A stretch of 15,464 nt of DNA from an uncultured Phycisphaerales bacterium (GCA_903905665.1 CAIVHJ010000265.1:1-15464); one strand, 5' to 3'; positions 1 through 8,722 are shown, numbered from the stretch's first letter. The notes: a model not told the origin generated them from the letters alone. Program-made: numbers and translations.

Positions 1-167
1 GGACTCTGCAGGTGGCGCTCGAAAATTTCTCGGCCGCCCACCGAACCGTTTGTGATCATGATTTTTGCGATCAGGTGAGCGGAATCCGCAAAAAACACCT
101 GACGCCATGGACGAACGCTCCCCTCGGTCGAAAAACCGGACAGGGTCGGAAAATGCCGGTCTGCTGA
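1..167 (+). pseudogene. Degenerate C-terminal end of a second flagellin gene (partial at window edge)
   Basis: The frame starting at base 3 is open from the window edge to a TGA at 165-167 (54 residues). Its first part, T-L-Q-V-A-L-E-N-F-S-A-A, then D-H-D-F, matches the conserved flagellin D0/D1 C-terminal helix (family pattern A-L-E-N-L-S-A-A-x-S-x-I-R-D-x-D-F-A). The intact flagellin of this window has S-L-Q-V-A-Y-E-N at the same place. After D-F the match fades: two cysteines and a tryptophan appear where the family has R, A and polar residues, and the normal end in L-L-x is missing. Past the T5 run at 62-66, the +1-shifted frame reads F-A, a stop, then A-E-S-A-K-N-T, closer to the family's A-E-E-T-A-x-L-T, so one or more frameshifts are likely. 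I infer a decaying flagellin copy in tandem with the functional one. A divergent but working flagellin is possible because the upstream part is not visible. Confidence 0.55.
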
Positions 168-611
168 AGGAAAAGAAACGTGATTATCGGTCCTGAGACA
201 ATCTACATGACGCAACGCTCGGAAGGGGTTTCGAGGAATTTTGGGGCGACTAGTCCCATAAGTGTATGTTTCGCAATCCCCCATTGGAATTATCTAAACA
301 CTTGGTCCGGCGGGGACGACGAAGCAAATGCCGGTTTCATTAGCGGACCCACAACGCCTCCACAATGCAATGCGAACCCTCGCCGGTTCGGTGCGAAGTT
401 CAGTCGTCGGATTGAGGTCAATTGAGTGCGGCCAGTGGAGGCCGCAGAAAACCGATTGACCCCGCGACTGTAAAAATAACTTGATGCCCGTTGACTGTCT
501 GCATGGCAGCGCAGAGGGCAGGCGGAGAAACATCCCGAATCGAAAGTGACGGACACATTCGATTCCGATGGTGACCTCCGAACGATTACCCTCTTTGTCA
601 GGGAGGATACT
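168..611 (+). other. Intergenic region and leader upstream of flagellin
   Basis: There is no convincing gene in this 444-base stretch: the short open frames have no family resemblance and no ribosome binding site. I looked for a sigma-28 promoter (TAAA-N15-GCCGATAA) and a sigma-54 promoter (TGGCAC-N5-TTGCA) and found neither in acceptable form. The one clear structure is a perfect 7-bp hairpin, TGCGGCC (427-433) with GGCCGCA (440-446), which is not followed by a T run and so is probably not a terminator. The flagellin ribosome binding site closes the region at 601-607. Confidence 0.5.
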
Positions 612-2069
612 ATGAGTCGCATCAACACGAACATCGAGTCCATTCGAGCTCTTGGTCGCATGACCCAGAATCAGTCCAAGCTCTCCACGAGCCTGGAACG
701 ACTGAGTACGGGTTTACGGATCAATCGAGGCAAGGATGACCCCGCCGGTCTGATTGCCTCGGAAACTCTGCGAGCCGAACTGAGCGGCATCAAGCAGGCC
801 ATGGCCAACTCCCAGCGCGTCATCAACGTGCTGAGCGTGGCTGAAGCCGCGCTCGGTGAGGTCAGCTCACTGATGCTCGATCTCCGCGGGCTGATCACGG
901 CGATGTCCAACGAGGACGCCCTCACCCCCGACGAAGTCAACGCCGATCAGCTTCAGGTGGACTCGATCATCGAGAGCATCAAGCGGATCGCCAACACGTC
1001 GGAGTTCGGCGGGCGACGGTTGTTGGACGGAAGTCTGGGTTATACCGTCTCCGGTGTTCACACCAGCCAGATTGCCAACATGCAACTCTTTGGCGTCCGA
1101 TTGCCCGATAACGGGGCCAACGTGCCCGTGACCGTTCGTGTGACTCAATCCGCCCAGGTGGCACAACTGGCAGTTTTATTCTCCGGTGGAAGCCTCTCCG
1201 CTGCCAAGACCATTGCTTTGAAAGGTAATCTGGGGGCAGAGGTTCTCAGTTTTGCGTCGGGTATGACGGTTTCACAAGTTGTCGATTCCATTAATTACAA
1301 TACCACCCTGACCGGCGTGAGCGCTGTGGTATCGGGAACCTCGTCGCTGATTTTGTACAGCACCGATTACGGCAGCAAGGAATTTGTCTCAGTTGAAGCC
1401 CTTACGGGTGACTTTGGACTGGATGCCGGCGGAACTGTGGGAATCGTGACTCAGGGCCAGTCGGATGTGGATTACGGACAGAATGTCGGAGCGCTCCTAA
1501 ACGGCCAGACGGCAAAAGCCGATGGATTAAACCTCGTCCTCCGTACGACGGCGCTTGATCTCGAAATGAAGCTGACGGAGGACTTGGCGACGCAGTTGAC
1601 CTCGGCCAGCTTCACGGTGACGGGGGGTGGAGCGATGTTCCAGATCAGCCCGTTCATCACCGGTGCGGGTCAGGTCAACATCGGTATTCCATCCATCATC
1701 CCGTCCGATCTGGGAGACGCGGTGGATGGTTTCCTCCACGACATCAAGAGCGGCGGAACTTACGATGCCTCGGTCCGACAGAACAAGTCTGACGCAGAAG
1801 CCATCGTGAATAAGGCCATTCTCCAAATTGCCACTTTGCGGGGTCGGTTGGGCGCGTTCCAGAAGAACTCGGTGGAAACCAATATCAACAGTTTGCAGGT
1901 GGCGTACGAAAACGTGGCGGCGTCCGAATCCGTGATCCGCGACACCGACATGGCGGAGGAAACTTCGAAGTTGACCTTGTATCAAATCCTGCTGCAAAGC
2001 AATTTGCAGGTGTTGGGATTGGCCAATCAGCAGCCGGCTCAAGTCCTCTCGCTTCTGCAGGGTGTATGA
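612..2069 (+). CDS. fliC: Flagellin, filament subunit
   Basis: Structural protein of the flagellar filament, exported by the flagellar type III system and polymerised under the FliD cap. The protein has 485 residues from the ATG at 612, preceded by GGGAGGA at 601-607; the in-frame GTG at 546 would add 22 residues unlike any flagellin and is rejected. The N-terminal flagellin domain spans about residues 1-140 (opening S-R-I-N-T-N, then L-S-T-G-L-R-I-N and D-D-P-A-G-L-I-A-S). The C-terminal domain spans about 390-485 (L-Q-V-A-Y-E-N, I-R-D-T-D-M-A-E-E, final L-L-Q-G-V). The middle (about 178-262) carries a flagellin hook IN motif with V-V-D-S-I-N and D-Y-G-S-K-E-F-V-S-V. It is intact and lies directly upstream of fliD and fliS. 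Identification is secure; the symbol follows usual naming. Confidence 0.96.
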   Translation: MSRINTNIESIRALGRMTQNQSKLSTSLERLSTGLRINRGKDDPAGLIASETLRAELSGIKQAMANSQRVINVLSVAEAALGEVSSLMLDLRGLITAMSNEDALTPDEVNADQLQVDSIIESIKRIANTSEFGGRRLLDGSLGYTVSGVHTSQIANMQLFGVRLPDNGANVPVTVRVTQSAQVAQLAVLFSGGSLSAAKTIALKGNLGAEVLSFASGMTVSQVVDSINYNTTLTGVSAVVSGTSSLILYSTDYGSKEFVSVEALTGDFGLDAGGTVGIVTQGQSDVDYGQNVGALLNGQTAKADGLNLVLRTTALDLEMKLTEDLATQLTSASFTVTGGGAMFQISPFITGAGQVNIGIPSIIPSDLGDAVDGFLHDIKSGGTYDASVRQNKSDAEAIVNKAILQIATLRGRLGAFQKNSVETNINSLQVAYENVAASESVIRDTDMAEETSKLTLYQILLQSNLQVLGLANQQPAQVLSLLQGV

Positions 2070-2094
2070 TCTCTGAATCGTTCCTCACAATGAC

Positions 2095-2126
2095 AAAACC
2101 CACGGATGACCATTCGTGGGTTTTTT
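2095..2126 (+). terminator. Rho-independent terminator of the flagellin gene
   Basis: AAAACCCACG (2095-2104) pairs perfectly with CGTGGGTTTT (2115-2124) around a 10-base loop, and the right arm runs into T6 (2121-2126). It sits 26 bases after the flagellin stop codon. This implies that flagellin is made from its own abundant transcript and that fliD needs a separate promoter in 2127-2366. Confidence 0.85.
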
Positions 2127-2366
2127 AATCATACAAACACGTTATTATCGGACGTTTTCGGAAATCGCAGAGATTCTTCAGGGAACATAGCATCATTTTT
2201 CAGACACCCCTTCAGGCAACCGATATTCATTAAGTACGGAGTCAATTGTGCGGAATCGCCTCGCGCTGAAACGATTGTGTCTGCGCGGGGAAATTTTATC
2301 CCGATCATTTTCTTGTGTTTCATGTTCGGGAGGTACACTCCGCATCGTCAGGAAGGCAGGGATGTC

Positions 2367-5300
2367 ATGAGTGGTACGGTATCGTCCGGCGTGGGTTTGG
2401 TTTCAGGAATCAATTACAGCGACCTGATCACGAAATTGTTGACCCTCGATTCGCAACCCTATCTTCAGTTGCAGAACCGCATCAAGGCGCTAAGCACCAA
2501 GCAATCGTCGTATGATACGGTGGCGGCAGCGCTCAACGCCCTGCAGTCATCCGTGAGCGACTTCGACACCTCCAGTTTCTTCAATCAAGCCACCGCGACC
2601 AGCGGAAATCCCGACGTCTTGTCCGCCACGGCTGCCGTCGGTGCCCTCCCCGGCGCGTACAGTTTTCGGATTCAGTCTCTGGTGACCAATCATCAGTTGA
2701 TTTCCGGCGGATTCGCCGATTCCAACCGAACTCCGGTCGGCAGCGGCACGTTGAGCTTCGAGATCGGGAACGGAAAAATCGCCCGGACCACTTTTCTGGA
2801 CGATTTGAACGGTCAAAACGGGGTCCATCGCGGTGTGATCAAAATCACCGATCGTAGCGGCCAGAGCGCGCAGATTGACCTCTCTGAGGCGATGACCATC
2901 GACGACGTGCTCAAAGCCATCAACCGCGAAACCCGTATCAGTGTGCAGGCGTCTGTCTCCGGCGATCATATCGTACTCAAGGATACGTCCGGAGGCCCCA
3001 CAACCAACAATTTGAGCGTTGCCGAAGTGGCCGACGGGACGATGGCTGAGGATTTGGGAATCCGAGGTAATAGTGATCCAACCGGTACGATTGCGGGGCG
3101 GGATATCAACACTTTTTCGGAACATACCTCGGTGCGGTTGCTCAATGATGGAAACGGGGTCCGTCACAATACGACCGGTGCGGACCTTGTGTTTCAGCTT
3201 CTTGGCGGAACGTCTTCGAGTTTCAACGTGGAACTGAATGAACGAATGGACGACTTTACCCACCTCAACATGCTCAACAACGGCAATGGAGTCGATTTGG
3301 GCAAATTCAAGGTGACCACCCGTGACGGAACTGTGACGGTCGTCGATTTGACGCCGCCGGATGATCCTGAGGCTCCACCTCCTCCTCAGACTGTCGAGCA
3401 GATTGTTCAGGCAATAAATGCGAAGGCCGGTGGAAAATTTGAAGTGACCCTGAACGATGCTCAGAACCGCCTGGAAGTCAAGGATCTGACGACGGGGAAA
3501 AACACTTTCAAGATTGAAGACGTCGATGGAACCACGGCGGGTGACCTCGGCATCACGACGGACGCAACGGATGACAAAATTGTGGGTGCGGAAGTTTATC
3601 GCATCTCCACGATGGGCGACGTCGTACGCGCCATCAACTACGCCCAGGGAAATTATGATGCCGCAACCGGCGCCCCCTCCTCCCACATTCTGGCGTCCGT
3701 GTCGGATGACGGAAACGGAATCACGCTAAAACGCGTGGGTGAGGGAGCCGCCGATGGTTTCAGTGTGGAACGAGGAACACTGGGTTCGGGTACGTTCGTT
3801 TCTTACGCCGCCGACGATCTGGGAATTCTGGGGACCAGTACCGGAGACACGTTGACTTCTCGTCGCCTGATCGCCGGCCTGAACACGGTGTTCCTGCGAT
3901 CATTGAATGGGGGAAAAGGAGTCGATCTGTCCAATACGCTCGATATTACCGCCAAAAACGGAACGTTGCTGCACGTCGATTTGTCGGGTTCCGAGAGCGT
4001 TGTCGATGTCATTCAAAAAATCAACGATCAGGCGCAGACCGCCGGATTGCAGATACGAGCGACTTACAACTCGTCTCAAAACGGCCTTGCGATTGTGGAT
4101 GAAACGACTGGAACGGGTACCTTAAGCGTGGCGGACAATGCGACCGCGCGCAATCTGGGCTTGGCCGGCAGCACGACGCGCACTACCCTGAACGGAACGA
4201 ACCTGCAACTGCAATACATCTCGGAAACCATGCTGGTCGCGGACCTGAATAACGGCCAAGGGATCGGGACGGGCAAGTTTTCCATCCGCAATACACTCGG
4301 CAAAACCATCAACATTCAGGTGAGCGATAATCAGAAAACGGTCGGGGACGTCATTCGGTTGATCAACAGCATGGGCAATGCCGATGGGGTCTATGCCCGC
4401 ATCAACGATACCGGCGACGGAATTCTCCTGTACGACGTCAACGACAGTGATGCTTCGACAATGGAAATGAAGGACGTGAGCGGAACGGTGGCGTCCAAAC
4501 TCCATCTGACCGGTTCCCCAAAAACGGTTCAAGTCGAGGACCCCAATCAGGCCGGCCAGTTTATCGATGCTGCCGCCGTCGATGGCAGTTACGAATTCAA
4601 AATCAACGTCGATGCCGACAGCACCTTGCAGGATGTCGTCAGCCGAATCAATCAGGCGGGTTTCGGGGTATCGGCGGCGATCATCAACGACGGTTCCAGC
4701 GCCAATCCGTATCGCTTGTCCCTGACTTCCGGCGTGACGGGAACTCGCGGTGAATTGACCTTCGACGGCGGAACGACGGGGCTGAGCATGTCCACGCTGG
4801 TCAAAGCGCAGGATGCCGTCGTGATCTACGGAGACGGTCCCAGCGCCATCGTCGTTCGCAGCTCCACGAATTCGCTGAGCAACGTCATCAACAACGTGAC
4901 GATCAATCTAAAGGGCACCTCGGACGAACCCGTGTCGCTGACCATCGGAAATGACGTGGATAGCGTCGTGGCTGGCATGCAGGCCTTCGTCAAAGCCTAC
5001 AACGACGCGGTCGGTACGTTGGATGACCTGACCTCTTTTGATACGGAAACCTACGCCACCGGCCCCCTCTGGGGCGAGTCCGCCGTGAGCACGATTCGGT
5101 CCCGCTTGTCGGAAATCCTGAATCATGCCGTTCGCACGGACGACGGCGTGCTGCGACGATTGTGGGATGTCGGAATTGAAATCGTTCCAGCCGGGGAAGT
5201 GGCCGTCGATTCCGACGACAACCGCACCAGCGGCGCCATCGGCGGCACTCAAATTCAGTTCAATGAAGAGCGATTCCGAGAACGATTCGCTCAGGATCCC

Positions 5301-5693
5301 GATCTCGTCAAGGAATTGTTCACATTATCCGAGACGGTCACGGAAACCCGAACGGATTCGAGCGGAAACGAAGTTCCCGTGCTGAATGCATCCGGCCAAC
5401 CCAAGCAGACCTTCAAAGGGCTGGGACTTGGTTACTACCTCAACGACGTCATGACTTCCCTCACCAACACAACGGACGGAGTGCTGACACGCGCCGAACA
5501 AACCCTTCAAAAACAACAGGACGCGCTCAACACCCGTTCCGATGAAATGTTGCAGATGCTGGAGTCCAAACGGGCCCGTTTGCAAAAACAGTTTGACGGA
5601 CTGGAACAATCGCTGGCAGCGCTCCAGAACCAGCAGACCGCCATCTCATCCATGCTGTCGGTCTGGACGTCGAATTCATCGAGCAGCAAGTAA
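2367..5693 (+). CDS. fliD: Flagellar filament cap protein FliD, very large form
   Basis: FliD (HAP2) forms the cap that folds and inserts flagellin at the filament tip. The ATG at 2367 is preceded by GGAAGG/CAGGG (2351-2361) and begins S-G-T-V-S-S-G-V-G-L-V-S-G-I-N-Y, a typical FliD start. The in-frame ATG at 2106 lies inside the flagellin terminator and would add 87 unrelated residues. The protein has 1108 residues against about 450-700 in most bacteria. FliD_N covers about 1-115 and FliD_C about 835-1100, with a Gln-rich coiled-coil end (about 1040-1095). Between them are repeated flagellin-type IN modules, each opening L-N-x-G-x-G-V and later I-x-x-A/K-I-N: about 143-235, 300-397, 505-600 and 621-716, with degenerate copies near 257-283, 408-488 and 740-820. 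A proline-rich insert lies at 330-341. The expanded centre is presumably surface-exposed. Confidence 0.93.
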   Translation: MSGTVSSGVGLVSGINYSDLITKLLTLDSQPYLQLQNRIKALSTKQSSYDTVAAALNALQSSVSDFDTSSFFNQATATSGNPDVLSATAAVGALPGAYSFRIQSLVTNHQLISGGFADSNRTPVGSGTLSFEIGNGKIARTTFLDDLNGQNGVHRGVIKITDRSGQSAQIDLSEAMTIDDVLKAINRETRISVQASVSGDHIVLKDTSGGPTTNNLSVAEVADGTMAEDLGIRGNSDPTGTIAGRDINTFSEHTSVRLLNDGNGVRHNTTGADLVFQLLGGTSSSFNVELNERMDDFTHLNMLNNGNGVDLGKFKVTTRDGTVTVVDLTPPDDPEAPPPPQTVEQIVQAINAKAGGKFEVTLNDAQNRLEVKDLTTGKNTFKIEDVDGTTAGDLGITTDATDDKIVGAEVYRISTMGDVVRAINYAQGNYDAATGAPSSHILASVSDDGNGITLKRVGEGAADGFSVERGTLGSGTFVSYAADDLGILGTSTGDTLTSRRLIAGLNTVFLRSLNGGKGVDLSNTLDITAKNGTLLHVDLSGSESVVDVIQKINDQAQTAGLQIRATYNSSQNGLAIVDETTGTGTLSVADNATARNLGLAGSTTRTTLNGTNLQLQYISETMLVADLNNGQGIGTGKFSIRNTLGKTINIQVSDNQKTVGDVIRLINSMGNADGVYARINDTGDGILLYDVNDSDASTMEMKDVSGTVASKLHLTGSPKTVQVEDPNQAGQFIDAAAVDGSYEFKINVDADSTLQDVVSRINQAGFGVSAAIINDGSSANPYRLSLTSGVTGTRGELTFDGGTTGLSMSTLVKAQDAVVIYGDGPSAIVVRSSTNSLSNVINNVTINLKGTSDEPVSLTIGNDVDSVVAGMQAFVKAYNDAVGTLDDLTSFDTETYATGPLWGESAVSTIRSRLSEILNHAVRTDDGVLRRLWDVGIEIVPAGEVAVDSDDNRTSGAIGGTQIQFNEERFRERFAQDPDLVKELFTLSETVTETRTDSSGNEVPVLNASGQPKQTFKGLGLGYYLNDVMTSLTNTTDGVLTRAEQTLQKQQDALNTRSDEMLQMLESKRARLQKQFDGLEQSLAALQNQQTAISSMLSVWTSNSSSSK

Positions 5694-5870
5694 TTTCTTG
5701 AACCTTGCACAACTGCCGGTTTGTTTCGTTTTCAGGAAATGACGGTTTCTGTCCGCGCGACAATGTATCCCCATCGGTCTCTCCACACGTCGGAACATCT
5801 CGTTGGGCCTCGTTTTTTCGACGATTCATAAGTAAATTCGGCCCGGTTTTTGACCGATGACATAGGCGTC

Positions 5871-6374
5871 ATGAACGATCCGGCGATGAATCCCTATCTG
5901 CGGGAAGCGATTCTGACCGCCACACCGGAGCAGCTCCAACTGATGCTCTACGACGGGGCCATCCGGTTTGCGCTCAAGGGCCGCGACGCCATCACTGCCG
6001 GCGACATCGAGGGCAGTTACAATCACTTGACCCACGCTCAGCGGATCGTCTCCGAAATGGAAAGTGGTCTGCGGCATGACGTCGCACCCGAACTGTGTGC
6101 CCAGATGCAGATGTTGTATCAATTCATTTTCACCAAACTTGTCGAAGCCAATGTCAACAAAGACGTCCACGCCGTTGATGCCGCGCTGAAAATTCTTCGC
6201 CATCAGCGAGACACATGGGCTTTGCTGATCGACAAAATTCAAAAAGAGGTTCGCGGAACACCGTCGCCGACATCCGGGCCCGCTTCCAAACCTCCCGTTC
6301 ATCCGTCCTCCTATTCCACTCCGCATTCCCAGGAATCCGACTCTCCTGTTTCGTCGATCAGCTTCGAAGGTTAG
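5871..6374 (+). CDS. fliS: Flagellin export chaperone FliS
   Basis: Cytosolic chaperone that binds the C-terminal helix of flagellin and stops it polymerising before export. The 167-residue product begins M-N-D-P-A-M-N-P-Y-L-R-E-A-I-L-T-A-T-P-E-Q-L, followed by L-M-L-Y-D-G-A-I-R-F, the hallmark FliS N-terminal stretch. The ATG at 5871 (AGG at 5864-5866) is preferred; an in-frame TTG at 5850 would add seven residues with no ribosome binding site, and an internal ATG at 5886 is also possible. The helical domain ends near residue 130. It is followed by an unusual Ser/Pro-rich tail of about 35 residues, which lengthens the protein beyond the usual 125-140. It sits 177 bases downstream of fliD, the usual fliC-fliD-fliS order. 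Confidence 0.92.
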   Translation: MNDPAMNPYLREAILTATPEQLQLMLYDGAIRFALKGRDAITAGDIEGSYNHLTHAQRIVSEMESGLRHDVAPELCAQMQMLYQFIFTKLVEANVNKDVHAVDAALKILRHQRDTWALLIDKIQKEVRGTPSPTSGPASKPPVHPSSYSTPHSQESDSPVSSISFEG

Positions 6375-6465
6375 CCTCACCATTCCACATTCTTCATCGC
6401 ATAAAGTGTGACGACGCGCCACTGGGTTTTTTGCTCTTGCCGATTACGGACGAAAGCGTACCATC

Positions 6466-7167
6466 ATGGTCATGGATGAATCAGCTCAAGCCTTCGGGGA
6501 CGCGATCAATGCCCTGTGCTCCGGCTGGGGCATTTCGTTGACCCTGTTACAGAGTGATCTGATGTGGCGGCACTTTCAACTTCTGGTCGATGCGAATCGA
6601 CGCCTGAATCTGACGCGCATCACCGATCCGCTCTTGGCAGCCGTTTTGCATTATGCCGATTCGCTCACCGTGATTGCGGCGCTGGAACAACACCAGATCT
6701 CGGTCCGAAGCGTCCTCGATGTCGGGACAGGCGGTGGATTTCCCGCTATTCCACTAGCCATCGCGAAACCCGACTGGTCGATTACGGCGATCGACGGAAC
6801 CGGAAAGAAGATTCGCTGCGTTCAACAATTCATTGAAACGCTGCAACTGACCAATGTCGCAGCGATTCAGCATCGAGCGGAACATTGGAATAGTCCGCCG
6901 AAGTTCGATCTGATCGTCTTTCGCGCCGTGGATTCGCTCGGCAAAAACCTCGAACGGGCCCATCCGTTTTGTCACGATGCGACAGTCGTGGCCAATTACA
7001 AAACCGATCCGCTCGATCCGCCGGAACTCCTTGAAGCAAGCCGATCCGCCGCGCATTGGGGATATTCGCAACTCGAACCGTGGCGCTATTCACTGTCGCA
7101 TTCCAACGATACCTTCGTGAGGCAAATCTGTCTTTATCGCAAGACGAAAAATCATGGAGTCCGGTAG
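6466..7167 (+). CDS. rsmG: 16S rRNA (guanine-527-N7)-methyltransferase RsmG (GidB)
   Basis: This SAM-dependent enzyme methylates N7 of G527 in the 530 loop of 16S rRNA; loss of function gives low-level streptomycin resistance in other bacteria (established for the family). The product has 233 residues, close to the family norm. Visible hallmarks are L-N-L-T-R-I (47-52), H-Y-A-D-S-L (62-67), the SAM-binding loop V-L-D-V-G-T-G-G-G-F-P-A-I-P-L (83-97; G-G-G where E. coli has G-P-G), and F-R-A-V-D-S-L near 150. The ATG at 6466 is used; an ATG at 6472 is equally possible and neither has a strong ribosome binding site. The gene is usually near the replication origin with parAB/gid genes, but not here. 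It converges on the TPR gene across a repeat. Confidence 0.93.
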   Translation: MVMDESAQAFGDAINALCSGWGISLTLLQSDLMWRHFQLLVDANRRLNLTRITDPLLAAVLHYADSLTVIAALEQHQISVRSVLDVGTGGGFPAIPLAIAKPDWSITAIDGTGKKIRCVQQFIETLQLTNVAAIQHRAEHWNSPPKFDLIVFRAVDSLGKNLERAHPFCHDATVVANYKTDPLDPPELLEASRSAAHWGYSQLEPWRYSLSHSNDTFVRQICLYRKTKNHGVR

Positions 7168-7184
7168 GGTGGGCACCGCCCACC
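7168..7184. repeat. Short inverted repeat after rsmG
   Basis: GGTGGGC (7168-7174) pairs with GCCCACC (7178-7184) around a 3-base loop, directly after the rsmG stop. A second pair, TTGTGGG (7202-7208) with CCCACAA (7232-7238), follows. Neither has a T run. Both sit between convergent genes, so they may act as REP-like or bidirectional structures. Confidence 0.5.
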
Positions 7185-7252
7185 AATGATCGAAATCACC
7201 GTTGTGGGAATATCATGGTGTGCAAGCGCGCCCCACAAAACTATCCCAATAA

Positions 7253-7273
7253 CCCCTCTCCTTCTCAGGGAGA
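7253..7273. repeat. Degenerate copy of the CCCTCTCC/GGAGA palindrome
   Basis: Imperfect palindrome of the form CCCTCTCC...CAGGGAGA that resembles the perfect copy at 8890-8912. It contains the stop codon of the TPR gene (minus-strand TGA at 7265-7267), so the repeat seems to have been built into the 3' end of that gene. Confidence 0.4.
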
Positions 7274-8641
7274 CGTGTCGTGAGTATTGTCCATCGTGGG
7301 GTCATGTTCCGGCGTGGGAGGTGATTCCGAAACATCCATGAGTTTCAGCAATCGTTCTCGATCGGGATGCTGGGGTTCCAACTGCAGCGTCATCCGCCAT
7401 TGCCTGAATGCTTCCGGCGTCCGCTTCGCCTCATACATCGCATTTCCCAGGCGAAGGTGTAATTCGGCTGAAGTCGGAGCCTCCTGCGTCGCCAACGTCA
7501 GGTACTCGATCGTGTGGTCCAAATCCCCCAGCATACAATACCGATCCGCCAGCATCGTATACGCTTCGCGCCGCTTGGGTTGATACGTCTGAGGATCGCG
7601 CTGAATCGCCGTTTCGAGGCATTTGAGGAATCCCGTCAGATCATTAAGCCCAAAAAGCGCCTGACCGTAATGATAGTAAAACGCCGCTTGAACTTCGGCC
7701 GGCACGGTGCTTTCGACAGATTGATAAACATCGCGGGCCCGGCTGTAGTCTTTGGCCGCCAGCCAAATGTCCCCCTGCAAAACATGCATCGCCGGTTCGT
7801 CCAGTCCCATCTCGAACGCTTTTTCCAGATGGTAAATCGCCGAATGGTCCGGACACGCGCGATATCGATTGGGCTGGCCTCCGACGGCTTCCAGCACGTA
7901 CCACGCCCCGCACGTCTTGCCTACCACAGCGTTGGCGAGGGGAACCAATTGCACTTTTCCAAGTGGAACGTCGATTTGCAAATAGGCCTGCGCCAGTTGA
8001 GTGTGTACCTCGGCGCTTTGTACTCCCAGTTCAAGCGCCGAACGCAACGCCCGAATCGTCAAGGCCGGAAGACCCTGTTGAAGATGCAAATTCCCCAGAC
8101 GAACCAGATCATCCGTCGCTTTGGGATTGATCTGAACCGCCCTTTCATAATACCAGGCGGCGCTGGACAATTGATTCTGTTGATCGTAGGCAACGGCGAG
8201 CTCGTGACAGGCGGTATAAGATCGCCCCTGATCCGCCAGCGGCTGAAGCAGGGGAATGACCTTGGTCCAGTCCTTCCGCTCGATCCAAATCGCCGCCAGT
8301 CGCGTGATGGCCTCTTCGTGCTTGGGATCCATCTCCAGAATTTTTTGGAGACTCTCCACGGCGGCATCAACGTCTCCGCTGCCGCTTTGCGCAATGCTGA
8401 GGTCCAACCGATAAGAAACGTTTTTCGGATCGCTATCGACCAGCATTTTCAGCAACGTGACGGCTCGCGCATAGTCTTTCGTTTCGATGGCTTGCTTCGC
8501 GGACTCGTAAAGACGATCGGTCGAATCCTGACCGAAAGCAAATGAGCAAGAAGAAAGAGAAAAAATAAACGAGAAAAAAACCAACCGCCCCACCGATCGT
8601 CCGGCAAATGGATAATCTTTTCTTCTGTTCTCCTGACACAT
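7265..8641 (-). CDS. Secreted or lipid-anchored tetratricopeptide repeat protein
   Basis: The 458-residue product has a basic N-terminus, a hydrophobic segment (about 19-35) and a lipobox-like L-S-S-C at 29-32. An alternative signal peptidase I cut after A-F-G-Q (35-38) is possible. From about residue 40 to 435 it is a run of TPR helical pairs: A-I-E-T-K-D-Y-A-R-A near 51, A-A-W-Y-Y-E-R-A-V-Q-I-N-P near 161, L-H-L-R-L-G-N-A-M-Y-E near 395. The Thr/Pro-rich tail is acidic. TPRs are protein-binding scaffolds, so a partner in the periplasm or outer membrane is likely, but the function is unknown. The start at 8641 has GGGAAG five bases upstream; upstream ATG (8674) and GTG (8710) starts would put extra residues before the signal peptide. 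A 28-bp palindrome lies 82 bases upstream. Confidence 0.85.
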   Translation of the reverse strand: MCQENRRKDYPFAGRSVGRLVFFSFIFSLSSCSFAFGQDSTDRLYESAKQAIETKDYARAVTLLKMLVDSDPKNVSYRLDLSIAQSGSGDVDAAVESLQKILEMDPKHEEAITRLAAIWIERKDWTKVIPLLQPLADQGRSYTACHELAVAYDQQNQLSSAAWYYERAVQINPKATDDLVRLGNLHLQQGLPALTIRALRSALELGVQSAEVHTQLAQAYLQIDVPLGKVQLVPLANAVVGKTCGAWYVLEAVGGQPNRYRACPDHSAIYHLEKAFEMGLDEPAMHVLQGDIWLAAKDYSRARDVYQSVESTVPAEVQAAFYYHYGQALFGLNDLTGFLKCLETAIQRDPQTYQPKRREAYTMLADRYCMLGDLDHTIEYLTLATQEAPTSAELHLRLGNAMYEAKRTPEAFRQWRMTLQLEPQHPDRERLLKLMDVSESPPTPEHDPTMDNTHDTSP

Positions 8642-8722
8642 TGTTGCTTCCCGCCCGAAGGGTGTTTCTGTCATCACTCTGATTCTACATCCTCCCTCGA
8701 CAAATAGCACAACGCAACATTC

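Noticed and set aside
546..611. In-frame GTG extension of flagellin by 22 residues
   Set aside because: Flagellins begin directly with the S-R-I-N-T-N helix, and the ATG at 612 has a strong ribosome binding site; the extension has neither homology nor a site.
2219..2228. CCGATA-type sigma-28 -10 candidate upstream of fliD
   Set aside because: No TAAA lies at the correct distance upstream (TCAG instead).
2106..2366. 87-residue N-terminal extension of FliD
   Set aside because: Its start lies inside the flagellin terminator hairpin and the residues do not resemble FliD; the ATG at 2367 has a ribosome binding site and the standard FliD beginning.
2547..3686. Long open frame of 379 codons on the - strand inside fliD
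   Set aside because: It is antisense to a well-conserved FliD frame, with His/Arg/Ile-rich shadow composition and no ribosome binding site.
5833..5860. Sigma-28-like promoter TAAA-N16-ACCGATGA before fliS
   Set aside because: The spacing is one base too long, -10 has two mismatches and transcription would begin only a few bases before the ATG at 5871.
6400..6432. Possible terminator after fliS ending in T6 (6427-6432)
   Set aside because: The only pairing before the T run is a 4-bp AGTG/CACT stem, too weak to call.
6402..6447. TAAAGTGT and GCCGATTA, resembling sigma-28 -35 and -10 elements before rsmG
   Set aside because: The two boxes are 29 bases apart instead of 11 and rsmG is not a flagellar gene.
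7514..8545. Long open frame of 343 codons on the + strand inside the TPR gene
   Set aside because: Antisense shadow of a clear TPR protein with a signal peptide; no homology and Arg/Gln-rich composition.
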